NCBI GenBank assembly: GCA_023251285.1
Contig: JAHEZB010000004.1
Span: 1-10,959 of the forward strand
Length of the DNA stretch: 10,959 bases
Source of the DNA: Chitinophagaceae bacterium
GTDB taxonomy: Bacteria > Bacteroidota > Bacteroidia > Chitinophagales > Chitinophagaceae
Direction: 5' to 3'
The position numbers and the translations under genes are program-made. This document shows positions 1 through 5,549 of this stretch, in pieces. Every line of letters begins with the position of its first letter. The first letter of the stretch is position 1. Under the pieces are notes generated by a model. The model made no database searches. It was not told the DNA's origin and was given only the letters and a program-made list of their open reading frames with translations.

Positions 1-205
1 CTCTTTCAAAAACCATAGCCCATCCCTCTATTTTACCAGGATCACTTTTTAGGAAATAGTAATTTAATTTTGGTAACGTGCTTAAATAAAGGTCCAGATC
101 ATTTATGGTTTTAAAACTCAAATTTTCCGGATATTCCTTGTTCCAGAGATTGAAAACAATTTCTTTCTGTTCAACAGTTAATTCCGCAGTTTTAAAAACA
201 TACAT
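1..205 (-). CDS. GNAT-like acetyltransferase, N-terminal part only (cut by window edge)
   Basis: This is the first 68 codons of a minus-strand gene that runs off the left edge. Reading starts at the ATG complementary to 203-205 and stays open to base 1. The visible protein begins MYVFKTAELTVEQKEIVF and then has a helix, a predicted loop, and a strand-turn-strand around KLNYYFLKSDPGKIEGWAMVFE. That layout (helix 1/2, then a beta strand reporting on the substrate side) resembles the start of GNAT N-acetyltransferases of Bacteroidota. The acetyl-CoA binding motif (Q/RxxGxG/A) would lie outside the window, so the family call is inference. It lies 48 bases downstream of the peptidase gene on the same strand and is probably co-transcribed with it. 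No clear Shine-Dalgarno is seen. Alternative: a conserved hypothetical protein of another fold. Confidence 0.5.
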   Translation of the reverse strand, partial: MYVFKTAELTVEQKEIVFNLWNKEYPENLSFKTINDLDLYLSTLPKLNYYFLKSDPGKIEGWAMVFER

Positions 206-253
206 CTTTTACTTACTTTATCGTAGTTATCAATGCCTGCACCCGACGCCATG

Positions 254-1006
254 TCAGGGGTTTGTTGTTTTGCCAGGAGTGAACAGTTTCCATTTTCCCT
301 CTGAGATTACTTCAATGGTCCCGTCGACCACTTTGATCGCAGTCTGATCGTCAATCGCGTACACCGGAACCGGCAGCTTTGCTGCCCACTTTTCTGCGTT
401 AACTACGGAAGCATCAGTGTGATCCTTATGTTCAAAATGTGGAATTATCGCAAAGTCAACCAATCCTGCTCCATGAGCCATAGCGAAAGTTTCGTTTATT
501 TCTCCTCCTGGTGTTTGGAAAACTATATTTTCTACCTTTAGCGCATGATTGCTTCCGCTGGCAGGAGTGGAATAACACTCTCCGAAGGTAGAGCTCACCG
601 CCATGCTTCCGGCGCTCACGCCCACATAGACCATTTTTTGCAGCAGCGATGGCAACAGTTCTGCCAGCCCTGACTCTTGCAGCCAGTAGCTTAAATACAG
701 GGGATCGCCGCCCCAAACCAGGAGTGCATCTGTATTATCGATTGCCTGTATCCACACTTCCTTTTTGATACTGGGAAGCGCAGTGAGTTCCAGCAGGCCC
801 AAAGATTTCCAGTCCAGATTACAGAATGGCGATTTGGTTTTTCCGCTGATTGGCTGCCATGCATAACGGGCACCGAAGGGGAAAGGGTATATCGCTGTCG
901 GGATGAAGAGGGCGTTGCATTCGGCGATTGGTTTGCCCAGGAGGTCAGTTAACGCGTTGTAAATGCTGGTATTGCTGATTCCGCTGCTGGTAAGAAGAAG
1001 CTTCAT
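254..1006 (-). CDS. Peptidase S51 family protein (dipeptidase E-like)
   Basis: A 250-residue protein starting at the ATG at 1006; a TTG six bases upstream is in frame but less likely. The fold is the class I glutamine-amidotransferase-like one used by S51 peptidases. Counting from the ATG, a GGDPLYL loop lies at about 99-105 and the nucleophile elbow GVSAGS at about 129-134 with Ser131 as the expected catalytic residue. A IPHFEHKDH segment at about 188-196 supplies the histidine region. E. coli PepE is 229 residues and hydrolyses dipeptides with N-terminal aspartate; that substrate is family knowledge and not shown here. There is no signal peptide, so a cytoplasmic enzyme is expected. It is the first gene of a likely two-gene unit with the acetyltransferase downstream. 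It could also belong to the broader Type 1 glutamine amidotransferase-like peptidases with a different substrate. Confidence 0.85.
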   Translation of the reverse strand: MKLLLTSSGISNTSIYNALTDLLGKPIAECNALFIPTAIYPFPFGARYAWQPISGKTKSPFCNLDWKSLGLLELTALPSIKKEVWIQAIDNTDALLVWGGDPLYLSYWLQESGLAELLPSLLQKMVYVGVSAGSMAVSSTFGECYSTPASGSNHALKVENIVFQTPGGEINETFAMAHGAGLVDFAIIPHFEHKDHTDASVVNAEKWAAKLPVPVYAIDDQTAIKVVDGTIEVISEGKWKLFTPGKTTNP

Positions 1007-1179
1007 ATTCAATGTCTTTTTATAATAACTGCTAAGATGCGCGCTTGTTGCTATTAACGCATTTATTACTCAATTGAAAAAGTATTCTCGAAGATAGGTA
1101 CAAATGCCGCCAGGGCCAAAAGGAAGGTTTTGACGGTGCTTCCCTCATAGTTCATCTGCCAAGTTTTATGAAACAGGTC

Positions 1180-1320
1180 TTAATTAATTTGGATTTTTAA
1201 ATAACCCTTTTCATCGATAGGATGATGTTTCATGTGCCAGGAACCAGGGGATTCAGTCTGTTCAAGCTGAATCACAATTGACTCAACTTCTCAATCAGCA
1301 ACGGTTGGAATGTGTTTCAT
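1180..1320 (-). repeat. Repeat copy A: diverged duplicate of pirin 3' end plus downstream flank
   Basis: This segment repeats 1376-1497. The first 25 bases of each copy (from TTAATTAAT) differ at one position, copy A then carries about 19 extra bases, and the final 90 bases align without gaps at about 90% identity. Read on the minus strand, copy A encodes MKHIPTVAD followed by TGA. The true pirin terminus in copy B encodes MKHISTVAG followed by TGA. Identity starts at that ATG and is lost on its 5' side. Copy A is therefore a relic of a second pirin-like 3' end without its gene body. Each copy also contains a small hairpin, GATTCAG/CTGAATC with a 10-base loop in copy A (1249-1272). Confidence 0.85.
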
Positions 1321-1326
1321 TCTATC

Positions 1327-1360
1327 AGAAGTGACACCTTTTCGAAAAGGTCTCACTTCT
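1327..1360. repeat. 34-base near-perfect palindrome
   Basis: Outer arms AGAAGTGA and TCACTTCT (8 bp) flank a perfect 16-base palindrome ACCTTTTCGAAAAGGT, with a single C-C mismatch between the two parts. Folded as RNA it gives two 8-bp or near 8-bp helices closed by a TCGA tip. It lies about 108 bases downstream of the pirin stop and directly between the two repeat copies. No T-run follows it on either strand, so it is not a standard intrinsic terminator, although it could still stabilise or process the pirin mRNA 3' end. Confidence 0.8.
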
Positions 1361-1375
1361 TCAACCAAACACGTG

Positions 1376-1497
1376 TTAATTAATGTGGATTTTTAAATAA
1401 ACTGTCTCATGTGCCACGAATCAGGGCATTCAGTCTGTTCAAGCTGAATCAGAATTGACTCTACTTCTCAGCCAGCAACCGTTGAAATGTGTTTCAT
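1376..1497 (-). repeat. Repeat copy B: true pirin 3' end and downstream flank
   Basis: The partner of the repeat at 1180-1320. Bases 1468-1497 are the last nine codons and stop of the pirin gene; 1376-1467 are its downstream flank. It carries a version of the ATTCAG/CTGAAT hairpin (6 bp, 10-base loop) about 20 bases after the stop. That hairpin is conserved between both copies apart from its outermost pair, so it may be a 3' end structure, but there is no following T-run. Confidence 0.8.
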
Positions 1498-2322
1498 CTT
1501 GCCTTGCCGGAATTCCCGGTACAGCCTCTGAATGTCTTCCGCACTGTCGGCAATGAATGGGCCATGAGACACGATGCGATCGCCGGTAGGTTTTCCGGCG
1601 TAAAGAATAAAGCGGGTTCCGTTTTCACCTCCGGTTAATTGCAGATCGCTTTGCACAGCATCTTCTAATAAATCCAACCAACCTGCCTGGCCTTCATTCA
1701 ATTGTTTTTGTTCATCGCCCACTTTTACATTACCAGCCAGCACATAAAGGAAGGTATTAAAGTTCGCCGGAATCTGTAGAACAGTGCTAACGCCAGAGTT
1801 AATGGTAATATCAGCTACAATAAGTGGCGTATAATTTTGGATAGGCGAGTTGAGACCCGCCAGGGAACCGCTGTACAATTTAATGGAAATGTCATTTTCG
1901 GATAACGCGGGCGCATGCTCAAAAGATAGTTCCTGGAGGCGCGGAACTGTGGCTCTGTCTTTCTTGGGGAGATTTAACCATAGCTGTAGCAACCTCATTT
2001 TGGCTTTCTGCCGGATGGTTTCGGTATGGATAATACCGCTGCCGGCAGTCATCATTTGAAAATCGCCGCCTTTCATTTTATGCGGCTTATCGCCCATTTC
2101 ACCTTCCAGCAAAAGAGAAATGGTTTCAAAACCAGCATGTGGATGCGGCCCGCCAACTGGCTCATCGTTTTTTTTATCCAGCATATCATCCATCAGCAAA
2201 ATAAAAGGATCGCTGTCGGAGAAACTACCGCTAATTACAGGCCTTGCAATGTGGCCGGGTCCTAAAAAACCCGGCTGCCCCTGTGGGGTACGTATTTTTA
2301 TGAGTTTCCTTTTGATTGACAT
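1468..2322 (-). CDS. Pirin family protein (cupin, quercetinase-like)
   Basis: A 284-residue bicupin of the pirin/YhhW family, usual length. The ATG at 2322 (MSIKRKLIKIRTPQGQPGFL) is preferred; the open frame runs 24 codons further to a TTG at 2394, but those residues do not look like a pirin N terminus. The metal site is visible in the N-terminal cupin: GGPHPHAGFET gives His60 and His62, and GSGIIHTET gives His99 and Glu101, matching the 2-His, His, Glu set known from human pirin and E. coli YhhW. Family members bind Fe or other divalent metals; some oxidise flavonols such as quercetin, others regulate enzymes. No signal peptide, so cytosolic. It lies 127 bases after the YceI gene on the same strand and is probably in the same HxlR-controlled unit. 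Its last codons are duplicated downstream at 1291-1320. Confidence 0.92.
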   Translation of the reverse strand: MSIKRKLIKIRTPQGQPGFLGPGHIARPVISGSFSDSDPFILLMDDMLDKKNDEPVGGPHPHAGFETISLLLEGEMGDKPHKMKGGDFQMMTAGSGIIHTETIRQKAKMRLLQLWLNLPKKDRATVPRLQELSFEHAPALSENDISIKLYSGSLAGLNSPIQNYTPLIVADITINSGVSTVLQIPANFNTFLYVLAGNVKVGDEQKQLNEGQAGWLDLLEDAVQSDLQLTGGENGTRFILYAGKPTGDRIVSHGPFIADSAEDIQRLYREFRQGKMKHISTVAG

Positions 2323-2449
2323 GATGCTTTTTTTATTTAAAAAAACTGATCTGTTTACCCGGTTAGGTTGCGAACCTTCAATAAGTTCCTTCAACTTAAT
2401 AGCGCGTCAGGTCTATGGCTGCCAACCTTCCACCCAAATTTGTTGACGA

Positions 2450-2998
2450 TCAGGCAAGTACCTCTACCTCTTGTTTTACCAATTCGATTTCACTATTGAT
2501 CTTTATTTCGTCGCCTAACATCACCCCTCCCGTTTCCAGGGCCTTATTAAAGCTTACGCCCCAATCCGAACGGTTAATTTTACCCGTAACTACAAAACCG
2601 GATCTTTCTCCACCCCATGGATCTTTGGTTGTTCCGTTAAACTCAACGTTTAGTTTTACCGGTTTCGTTACTCCTTTGAGGGTCAATTCACCATGTAAAG
2701 CAAAGATATCACTGTCCGTTTTTTCAACTTTTGTTGATCTGAATTTCAGTTCAGGGTATTTTTCTACTTCAAAGAAATCAGAGGTACGCAAATGGGCATC
2801 CCGTTGCTCATTGTTGGTGGATATCGAATCCATTTCGGCGACCAGGCTAATTTTTGCGGTGCTAAAATCGTCTTCTTCGGTTTCTACTTCTGCATGAAAG
2901 TTTTTCAAGGCGCCCGATACATTGGTAATCATCAGGTGTTTAATCTTAAATTGCAATTCACTGTGCATAGGGTCGAGTAACCATTTTGTCTTTGCCAT
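2450..2998 (-). CDS. YceI family protein (cytoplasmic lipocalin-like)
   Basis: A 182-residue protein starting at the ATG at 2998; the open frame extends to a TTG at 3034, but the promoter box at 3032-3039 overlaps that codon and rules it out. The YceI signature is clear: WLLDPMHSELQFKIKH at residues 6-21, a NNEQRDAHLRTSDFF segment at 62-76, a LHGELTLKGVTKPV strand pair at 101-114, and INRSDWGVSF at 141-150. The fold is an eight-stranded barrel that binds isoprenoid or amphiphilic ligands in known relatives such as TT1927b. There is no signal peptide, unlike periplasmic E. coli YceI, so this is a cytoplasmic version. It is first in the unit with pirin and divergent from the HxlR gene. The actual ligand is unknown. 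Confidence 0.92.
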   Translation of the reverse strand: MAKTKWLLDPMHSELQFKIKHLMITNVSGALKNFHAEVETEEDDFSTAKISLVAEMDSISTNNEQRDAHLRTSDFFEVEKYPELKFRSTKVEKTDSDIFALHGELTLKGVTKPVKLNVEFNGTTKDPWGGERSGFVVTGKINRSDWGVSFNKALETGGVMLGDEIKINSEIELVKQEVEVLA

Positions 2999-3031
2999 AA
3001 TTTTATTTTTTATTAGTTTAAATTGATAAAG

Positions 3032-3039
3032 CAAAATTA
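3032..3039 (-). promoter_or_regulatory. TAnnTTTG-type -7 box for the YceI-pirin unit
   Basis: On the minus strand the bases read TAATTTTG, a full match to the Bacteroidota TAnnTTTG box. This would place transcription start near 3025 and give a leader of about 27 bases to the YceI ATG. A TTTG lies 14 bases upstream, closer than the usual 17-23, so the -33 element is imperfect, in keeping with a regulated promoter. Confidence 0.55.
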
Positions 3040-3059
3040 TGTACCTTCACTCACAAAAA

Positions 3060-3093
3060 GTAAGTACTATACAAAAGGTAAGTAGTTACCTTT
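3060..3093. promoter_or_regulatory. Candidate HxlR operator region (direct and inverted repeats)
   Basis: Between the two divergent genes lie GTAAGTA at 3060-3066 and again at 3078-3084, an 18-base period that would put both on about the same face of the helix over nearly two turns. The second copy is embedded in a perfect inverted repeat, AAAGGTAAGTAGTTACCTTT at 3074-3093 (8-base arms, 4-base spacer). A six-base palindrome AGTACT lies at 3063-3068. The region covers the -33 side of the YceI promoter and overlaps the -7 box of HxlR. HxlR-family dimers bind inverted repeats of this type, usually in their own promoter. Assignment to this HxlR protein is inference from position. Confidence 0.65.
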
Positions 3094-3094
3094 G
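3087..3094 (+). promoter_or_regulatory. TAnnTTTG-type -7 box for the HxlR gene
   Basis: TACCTTTG is a full match to TAnnTTTG and overlaps the right arm of the inverted repeat at 3074-3093, so a bound repressor would block it. It implies a start of transcription near 3101, which excludes the TTG at 3092 as the HxlR start codon and favours the ATG at 3137. No TTTG is seen at the -33 distance. Confidence 0.55.
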
Positions 3095-3136
3095 GGTTAC
3101 CTTAAATTGATTTCTGTGGCAGTATCAAAAACTAAA

Positions 3137-3508
3137 ATGGAACATCCTTCACCAACTCAGTGTAAAGCAACGCTGAATGCCATCGCCGATGCACTTTATG
3201 TGATAGGTGGAAAATGGAAATTACGCATCATTGTCGCTTTAAGGGAGGGCAACAAAAGATTCAACGAACTTCAGCGGGTCATAGATGGTATTTCCGCAAA
3301 GGTTCTTTCTGCAGAATTAAAAGACCTGGAGCTGAACGGATTTGTAAGCCGCAATGTATTCACCGGTACGCCCGTGATCGTTGAATATGAATTGTCTGCC
3401 TATGCGGAAACATTAAACGGTGTGTTGCAGTCATTGAGTGAATGGGGAACGATGCACAAAGAAAATGTAAAAAAGAGCATGAAAAACAACGAGCCGGTGG
3501 AAGCGTAG
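3137..3508 (+). CDS. HxlR-family winged-helix transcriptional regulator
   Basis: A 123-residue regulator from the ATG at 3137, typical for the family; a GTG at 3116 is in frame and cannot be excluded. The winged helix-turn-helix is visible: ALYVIGGKWKLRIIVALREG (helices 1-2), FNELQRVIDGISAKVLSAELKDLELNGFVSR (recognition helix and wing start), then VEYELSAYAETL, the family's characteristic wing-to-helix segment. Cys9 in TQCKATLNAI sits where redox- or quinone-sensing members such as Bacillus YodB and HypR carry their reactive cysteine. It is divergent from YceI-pirin with an inverted repeat between, so it most likely represses itself and that unit and releases them on electrophile or oxidant stress. 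The sensing role is inference from one residue and context. Confidence 0.92.
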   Translation: MEHPSPTQCKATLNAIADALYVIGGKWKLRIIVALREGNKRFNELQRVIDGISAKVLSAELKDLELNGFVSRNVFTGTPVIVEYELSAYAETLNGVLQSLSEWGTMHKENVKKSMKNNEPVEA

Positions 3509-3917
3509 AACAGTAAATGAGTTCACTGGATTTCGTGTGCCTACGCGTGTTTCGTGGGCTGTGACTACCCGTTACTTATACTATCGTTTGCATCAAGCTT
3601 ATTTTTAGCAATTAAAAAGCAGTAAACAAACAAATTTTAAGATTTTTATTTTTCTCAATCTAAAATTTGTTCGTGGTGAAGCTCTCGACAACTTGCGAAA
3701 ATGTGATTTCTTCCTTGGCGGTGTTATCAGCCGGGCATTCTCTCCTTGGTTTACATTTATTAAGTATTTCTCCGCTGTGCGCAGATTTTCAAACCGGTGC
3801 ATGAGCGTTACTTAGTCGAACTATAAAAATGCAAAAATTAAAAGTTCAATTCCACAATATCATTAAGTAACCAACAGTGAGTATAAAAAAAGTGAGGTAA
3901 GAATTTTGGCGGTTTTA
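3509..3917. other. Intergenic region with A/T-rich hairpin and unrecognised stop-poor segment
   Basis: A 409-base gap between convergent genes (HxlR on plus, cupin on minus). A strong hairpin lies at 3629-3671. The next 140 bases (about 3662-3805) are richer in G+C than their surroundings and open in several frames on both strands, including a 65-codon minus-strand frame (3605-3802, starting MHRFENLRTAEKYL) that is very basic and shows no known domain. CGTTACTTA occurs at 3570-3578 and again at 3806-3814, either side of this block. I cannot name a gene here; it may be a remnant of an inserted element. Confidence 0.45.
3629..3671. terminator. Long A/T-rich hairpin, possible terminator of the HxlR transcript
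   Basis: The left arm AACAAATTTTAAGATT pairs with the right arm AATCTAAAATTTGTT: 11 bp, one bulged A, then 4 bp, with a 12-base loop that is mostly T. It lies about 120 bases after the HxlR stop, between convergent genes. There is no T-run directly after the stem on plus, so termination activity is uncertain. Confidence 0.4.
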
Positions 3918-4361
3918 CTATGCAGGTTGCATCTTCGGCATAGCAGGAACCAACCCATGTTTTAGCATAATTGACTTTAATTTTTCTATGTCCGGAGGGC
4001 CACCTGCATTGATCACTTCAGCCATTTCTTTAAAAAAGATAGGACCTAGCAAAGCCGGTGTAATAACTGCAAGAGACTTAGCTTCCTCTTGTCCCAAATT
4101 ATTGAAACCATGAACAACGCCACGGGGAATAAAGCAGGTTTCACCCGGATAAATATCAATTGGTTTACCGTCCACAGTAAAAGTCATGGTTCCCGTCAAC
4201 CCATAAATAGTTTCATCATAATGTTCGTGATAATGCGGTATCGGTACTTTTGCTGCTGCCGGCACCGAAAATTCAAACATAGCTGTGGAACCATTTGTAT
4301 CCGCGGCTTCGAGTAGAAAGTCAATGGTGACTTCGCCAATTCTAATTTTTTCTTTTTTCAT
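3918..4361 (-). CDS. Single-domain cupin protein
   Basis: A 147-residue protein from the ATG at 4361. Both canonical cupin motifs are complete: motif 1 as PHYHEHYDETIYGLTG (His43, His45, Glu50, Gly57) and motif 2 as GETCFIPRGVVHGFNN (Gly73, Pro79, Gly81, His84, Asn88). His43, His45, Glu50 and His84 form the expected metal site. The C-terminal part (about 95-147) is helical with a FFKEMAEVINAGGPPDIEKLKSIM segment, seen in cupins annotated as quercetin 2,3-dioxygenase-like or of unknown role. No signal peptide. It follows the Crp/Fnr regulator after 70 bases on the same strand and may be read through from it, but also has its own promoter-like box. The substrate cannot be told from the sequence. 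Confidence 0.9.
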   Translation of the reverse strand: MKKEKIRIGEVTIDFLLEAADTNGSTAMFEFSVPAAAKVPIPHYHEHYDETIYGLTGTMTFTVDGKPIDIYPGETCFIPRGVVHGFNNLGQEEAKSLAVITPALLGPIFFKEMAEVINAGGPPDIEKLKSIMLKHGLVPAMPKMQPA

Positions 4362-4383
4362 GATAATGATTTTTTTTATTCCT

Positions 4384-4391
4384 CAAAAATA
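4384..4391 (-). promoter_or_regulatory. TAnnTTTG-type -7 box for the cupin gene
   Basis: On the minus strand the bases read TATTTTTG, a full match to TAnnTTTG, 22 bases before the cupin ATG. It lies inside the 70-base gap after the Crp/Fnr gene, so the cupin may be transcribed on its own. No clear TTTG is seen at the -33 distance. Confidence 0.4.
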
Positions 4392-4431
4392 TCCCGGCGA
4401 AACAGTAAAGTCCTTGATTTGAAATAAGTAA

Positions 4432-5013
4432 TTATTTTCCGGTAATCTTTTTTCTGATGCGGCTCAACGTTTCAGGAGTCATGCCTAAATAAGAGGCTAT
4501 CTGATAGAGCGGTATCCGTTGTAACAAAAGCGGCTCCTCTTTCATAAAGCGCAGGTATTTTTCTTCGGGTGTTTCAACAGTTGCTTCGGCAAGTCTTTTC
4601 TTCAACATATAATTCGTATCCTGTTGTGCTCTTATGAATGCCATTGTAAAAGATGGGAATTGCGTAATGGAATATATCCAATTCTTTTGATTAATAATCC
4701 AAAGTTTACTGTGTTCAAGCTCCTGCACAAACAGTTCCGTTGGCTTGTTATCGAGAAAGCTTACCAGTTCACTAACCCAGCCATTTTCTACTTTAAAATA
4801 AATAGTACGCTCCTCACCATTATTATTAATATGATACTGCCGCAAACAACCTTGCTCTACAAAATAAACATACCTGACTATTTCTCCCGAACGGAAAAGA
4901 TGTTCGTTCTTTTTTACCTCCAACGGCTCATATAATTGAATGAGCTTTGCATAATCTCTATCAGAGACTTTATATACCTCTTTGAGTTGGCTAAACAGCG
5001 GAGAACTTTCCAT
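4432..5013 (-). CDS. Crp/Fnr-family transcriptional regulator
   Basis: A 193-residue protein starting at the ATG at 5013, the usual length for short Bacteroidota Crp/Fnr regulators. The cyclic-nucleotide-binding-type beta roll spans about 24-115 (KKNEHLFRSGEIVRYVYFVEQGCLRQY, then YFKVENGWVSELVSFLDNKPTELFVQELE). A long dimer helix covers about 117-145, and a helix-turn-helix lies at about 167-190 (IPLYQIASYLGMTPETLSRIRKKI). The phosphate-binding cassette of true cAMP receptors (GExA...RxA) is not present, so cAMP binding is unlikely; the effector is unknown. It precedes the cupin on the same strand. A perfect 12-base palindrome sits directly in front of its start codon and could be its own operator. 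Related proteins are often linked to a neighbouring stress or redox gene they control. Confidence 0.9.
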   Translation of the reverse strand: MESSPLFSQLKEVYKVSDRDYAKLIQLYEPLEVKKNEHLFRSGEIVRYVYFVEQGCLRQYHINNNGEERTIYFKVENGWVSELVSFLDNKPTELFVQELEHSKLWIINQKNWIYSITQFPSFTMAFIRAQQDTNYMLKKRLAEATVETPEEKYLRFMKEEPLLLQRIPLYQIASYLGMTPETLSRIRKKITGK

Positions 5014-5016
5014 ATC

Positions 5017-5028
5017 TTATTGCAATAA
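5017..5028. promoter_or_regulatory. 12-base palindrome in front of the Crp/Fnr start codon
   Basis: TTATTGCAATAA is a perfect palindrome ending four bases before the ATG of the Crp/Fnr gene. Crp/Fnr dimers bind palindromes (for example TTGAT-N4-ATCAA for Fnr), so this may be an autoregulatory site or a structure covering the ribosome-binding region. It is short enough to be chance. Confidence 0.3.
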
Positions 5029-5230
5029 TCTTTCGCTCCAATTAAGCTTCAGATGCCAGCCGAAGTTAAATACGAAAAGCGGATATTCATTCCTTTACTG
5101 AATCTCTTTGCAGCAATGTTCTATGCGCGTAGCTCTGTTGCTAAGTTTGCAGCTGCACTTTATTCCCTGGTATCTTACCTGCACAAATGCCGAACTATAT
5201 GCCGGCAGCACAAAAAAGTGAGATGAATTT
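5029..5230. other. Palindrome-rich, stop-poor intergenic segment upstream of the Crp/Fnr gene
   Basis: No recognised gene. A plus-strand frame of 57 codons is open from ATG 5053 to TGA 5226 (begins MPAEVKYEKRIFIPLLNLFAAMFYARSSV; the middle is hydrophobic, the end basic with two Cys). A minus-strand frame is also open across the same bases, so composition alone may explain both. Three palindromes follow each other: CTATGCGCGTAG at 5121-5132 (one G-T pair), enclosed by AGCAA/TTGCT at 5112-5116 and 5138-5142; TGCAGCTGCA at 5148-5157; TGCCGGCA at 5200-5207. The region may encode a structured RNA, a small membrane protein, or a decayed gene. Confidence 0.35.
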
Positions 5231-5549
5231 TCAATTCAATAATTTTATGATGCACTCAAGGAATTTCGCGTCTGCTGAAATGATCTTTCCAGATGTCTTA
5301 CACTAATACATGACGGGGAAGCGATATCATCAATATTTACCAAACCTCCCTTTTGAATTAATTCCTGTAATGCTTTATCAATCGGTAGCCTTTCTTTACG
5401 ACGATTTGCTTTTGTGAGCAGGTAATTTTGAACTATTGAAAGCATCTCTTGAAATGAGATATTTGCTGAAGTTGTTCGGTAACGTATTTCACTTCGCCAT
5501 CAAAAAAGGAGGCAGTCTCGTGTCCTTCATCTGCATCAAAACAAAGATT
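5231..5549 (-). pseudogene. Decayed AraC-family regulator (C-terminal part, frame broken)
   Basis: Three reading frames on the minus strand together resemble one AraC-type regulator. Right after the stop of the isomerase gene, frame one reads CFDADEGHETASFFDGEV and then VKYVTEQLQQIS. Near 5462-5468 the match moves to another frame that continues FQEMLSIVQNYLLTKANRR and then ALQELIQKGGLVNIDDIAS plus CISVRHLERSFQQ, which is the first helix-turn-helix of an AraC DNA-binding domain. That frame ends with an unrelated tail at 5245, while a third frame at 5231-5272 reads KFLECIIKLLN, like the helix that follows in intact AraC proteins. The ligand-binding N terminus and the second helix-turn-helix are missing. 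At least one frameshift plus truncation at both ends means it is not functional. The middle frame alone (5245-5445) could be mistaken for a 66-residue gene. Confidence 0.75.

Larger units (their letters stand above)
1007..1467. other. Intergenic region with repeat copies and a palindrome
   Basis: A 461-base gap between pirin and the peptidase gene, both on the minus strand. The part from about 1180 to 1467 is explained by two copies of a repeat and the palindrome between them, listed separately. The part from 1007 to 1179 holds no recognised gene. A minus-strand reading frame of 29 codons (1066-1155, MNYEGSTVKTFLLALAAFVPIFE...) is open and hydrophobic in the middle, but it is too short and unsupported to call. 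The peptidase promoter should lie between 1007 and about 1100; I see no clear TAnnTTTG box there. Confidence 0.6.

Noticed and set aside
1066..1155. 29-codon minus-strand frame upstream of the peptidase gene
   Set aside because: Too short, no ribosome-binding signal, and no family resemblance; noted only in the intergenic entry.
2341..2449. N-terminal extension of pirin to the TTG at 2394 and a small AGGTT/AACCT hairpin in the gap
   Set aside because: The extension does not resemble a pirin N terminus and a good ATG exists at 2322; the hairpin has only five base pairs.
3605..3802. 65-codon minus-strand frame starting MHRFENLRTAEKYL
   Set aside because: Very basic, no recognisable domain, spans the A/T-rich hairpin, and other frames over the same bases are open too; described as part of the gap instead of a gene.
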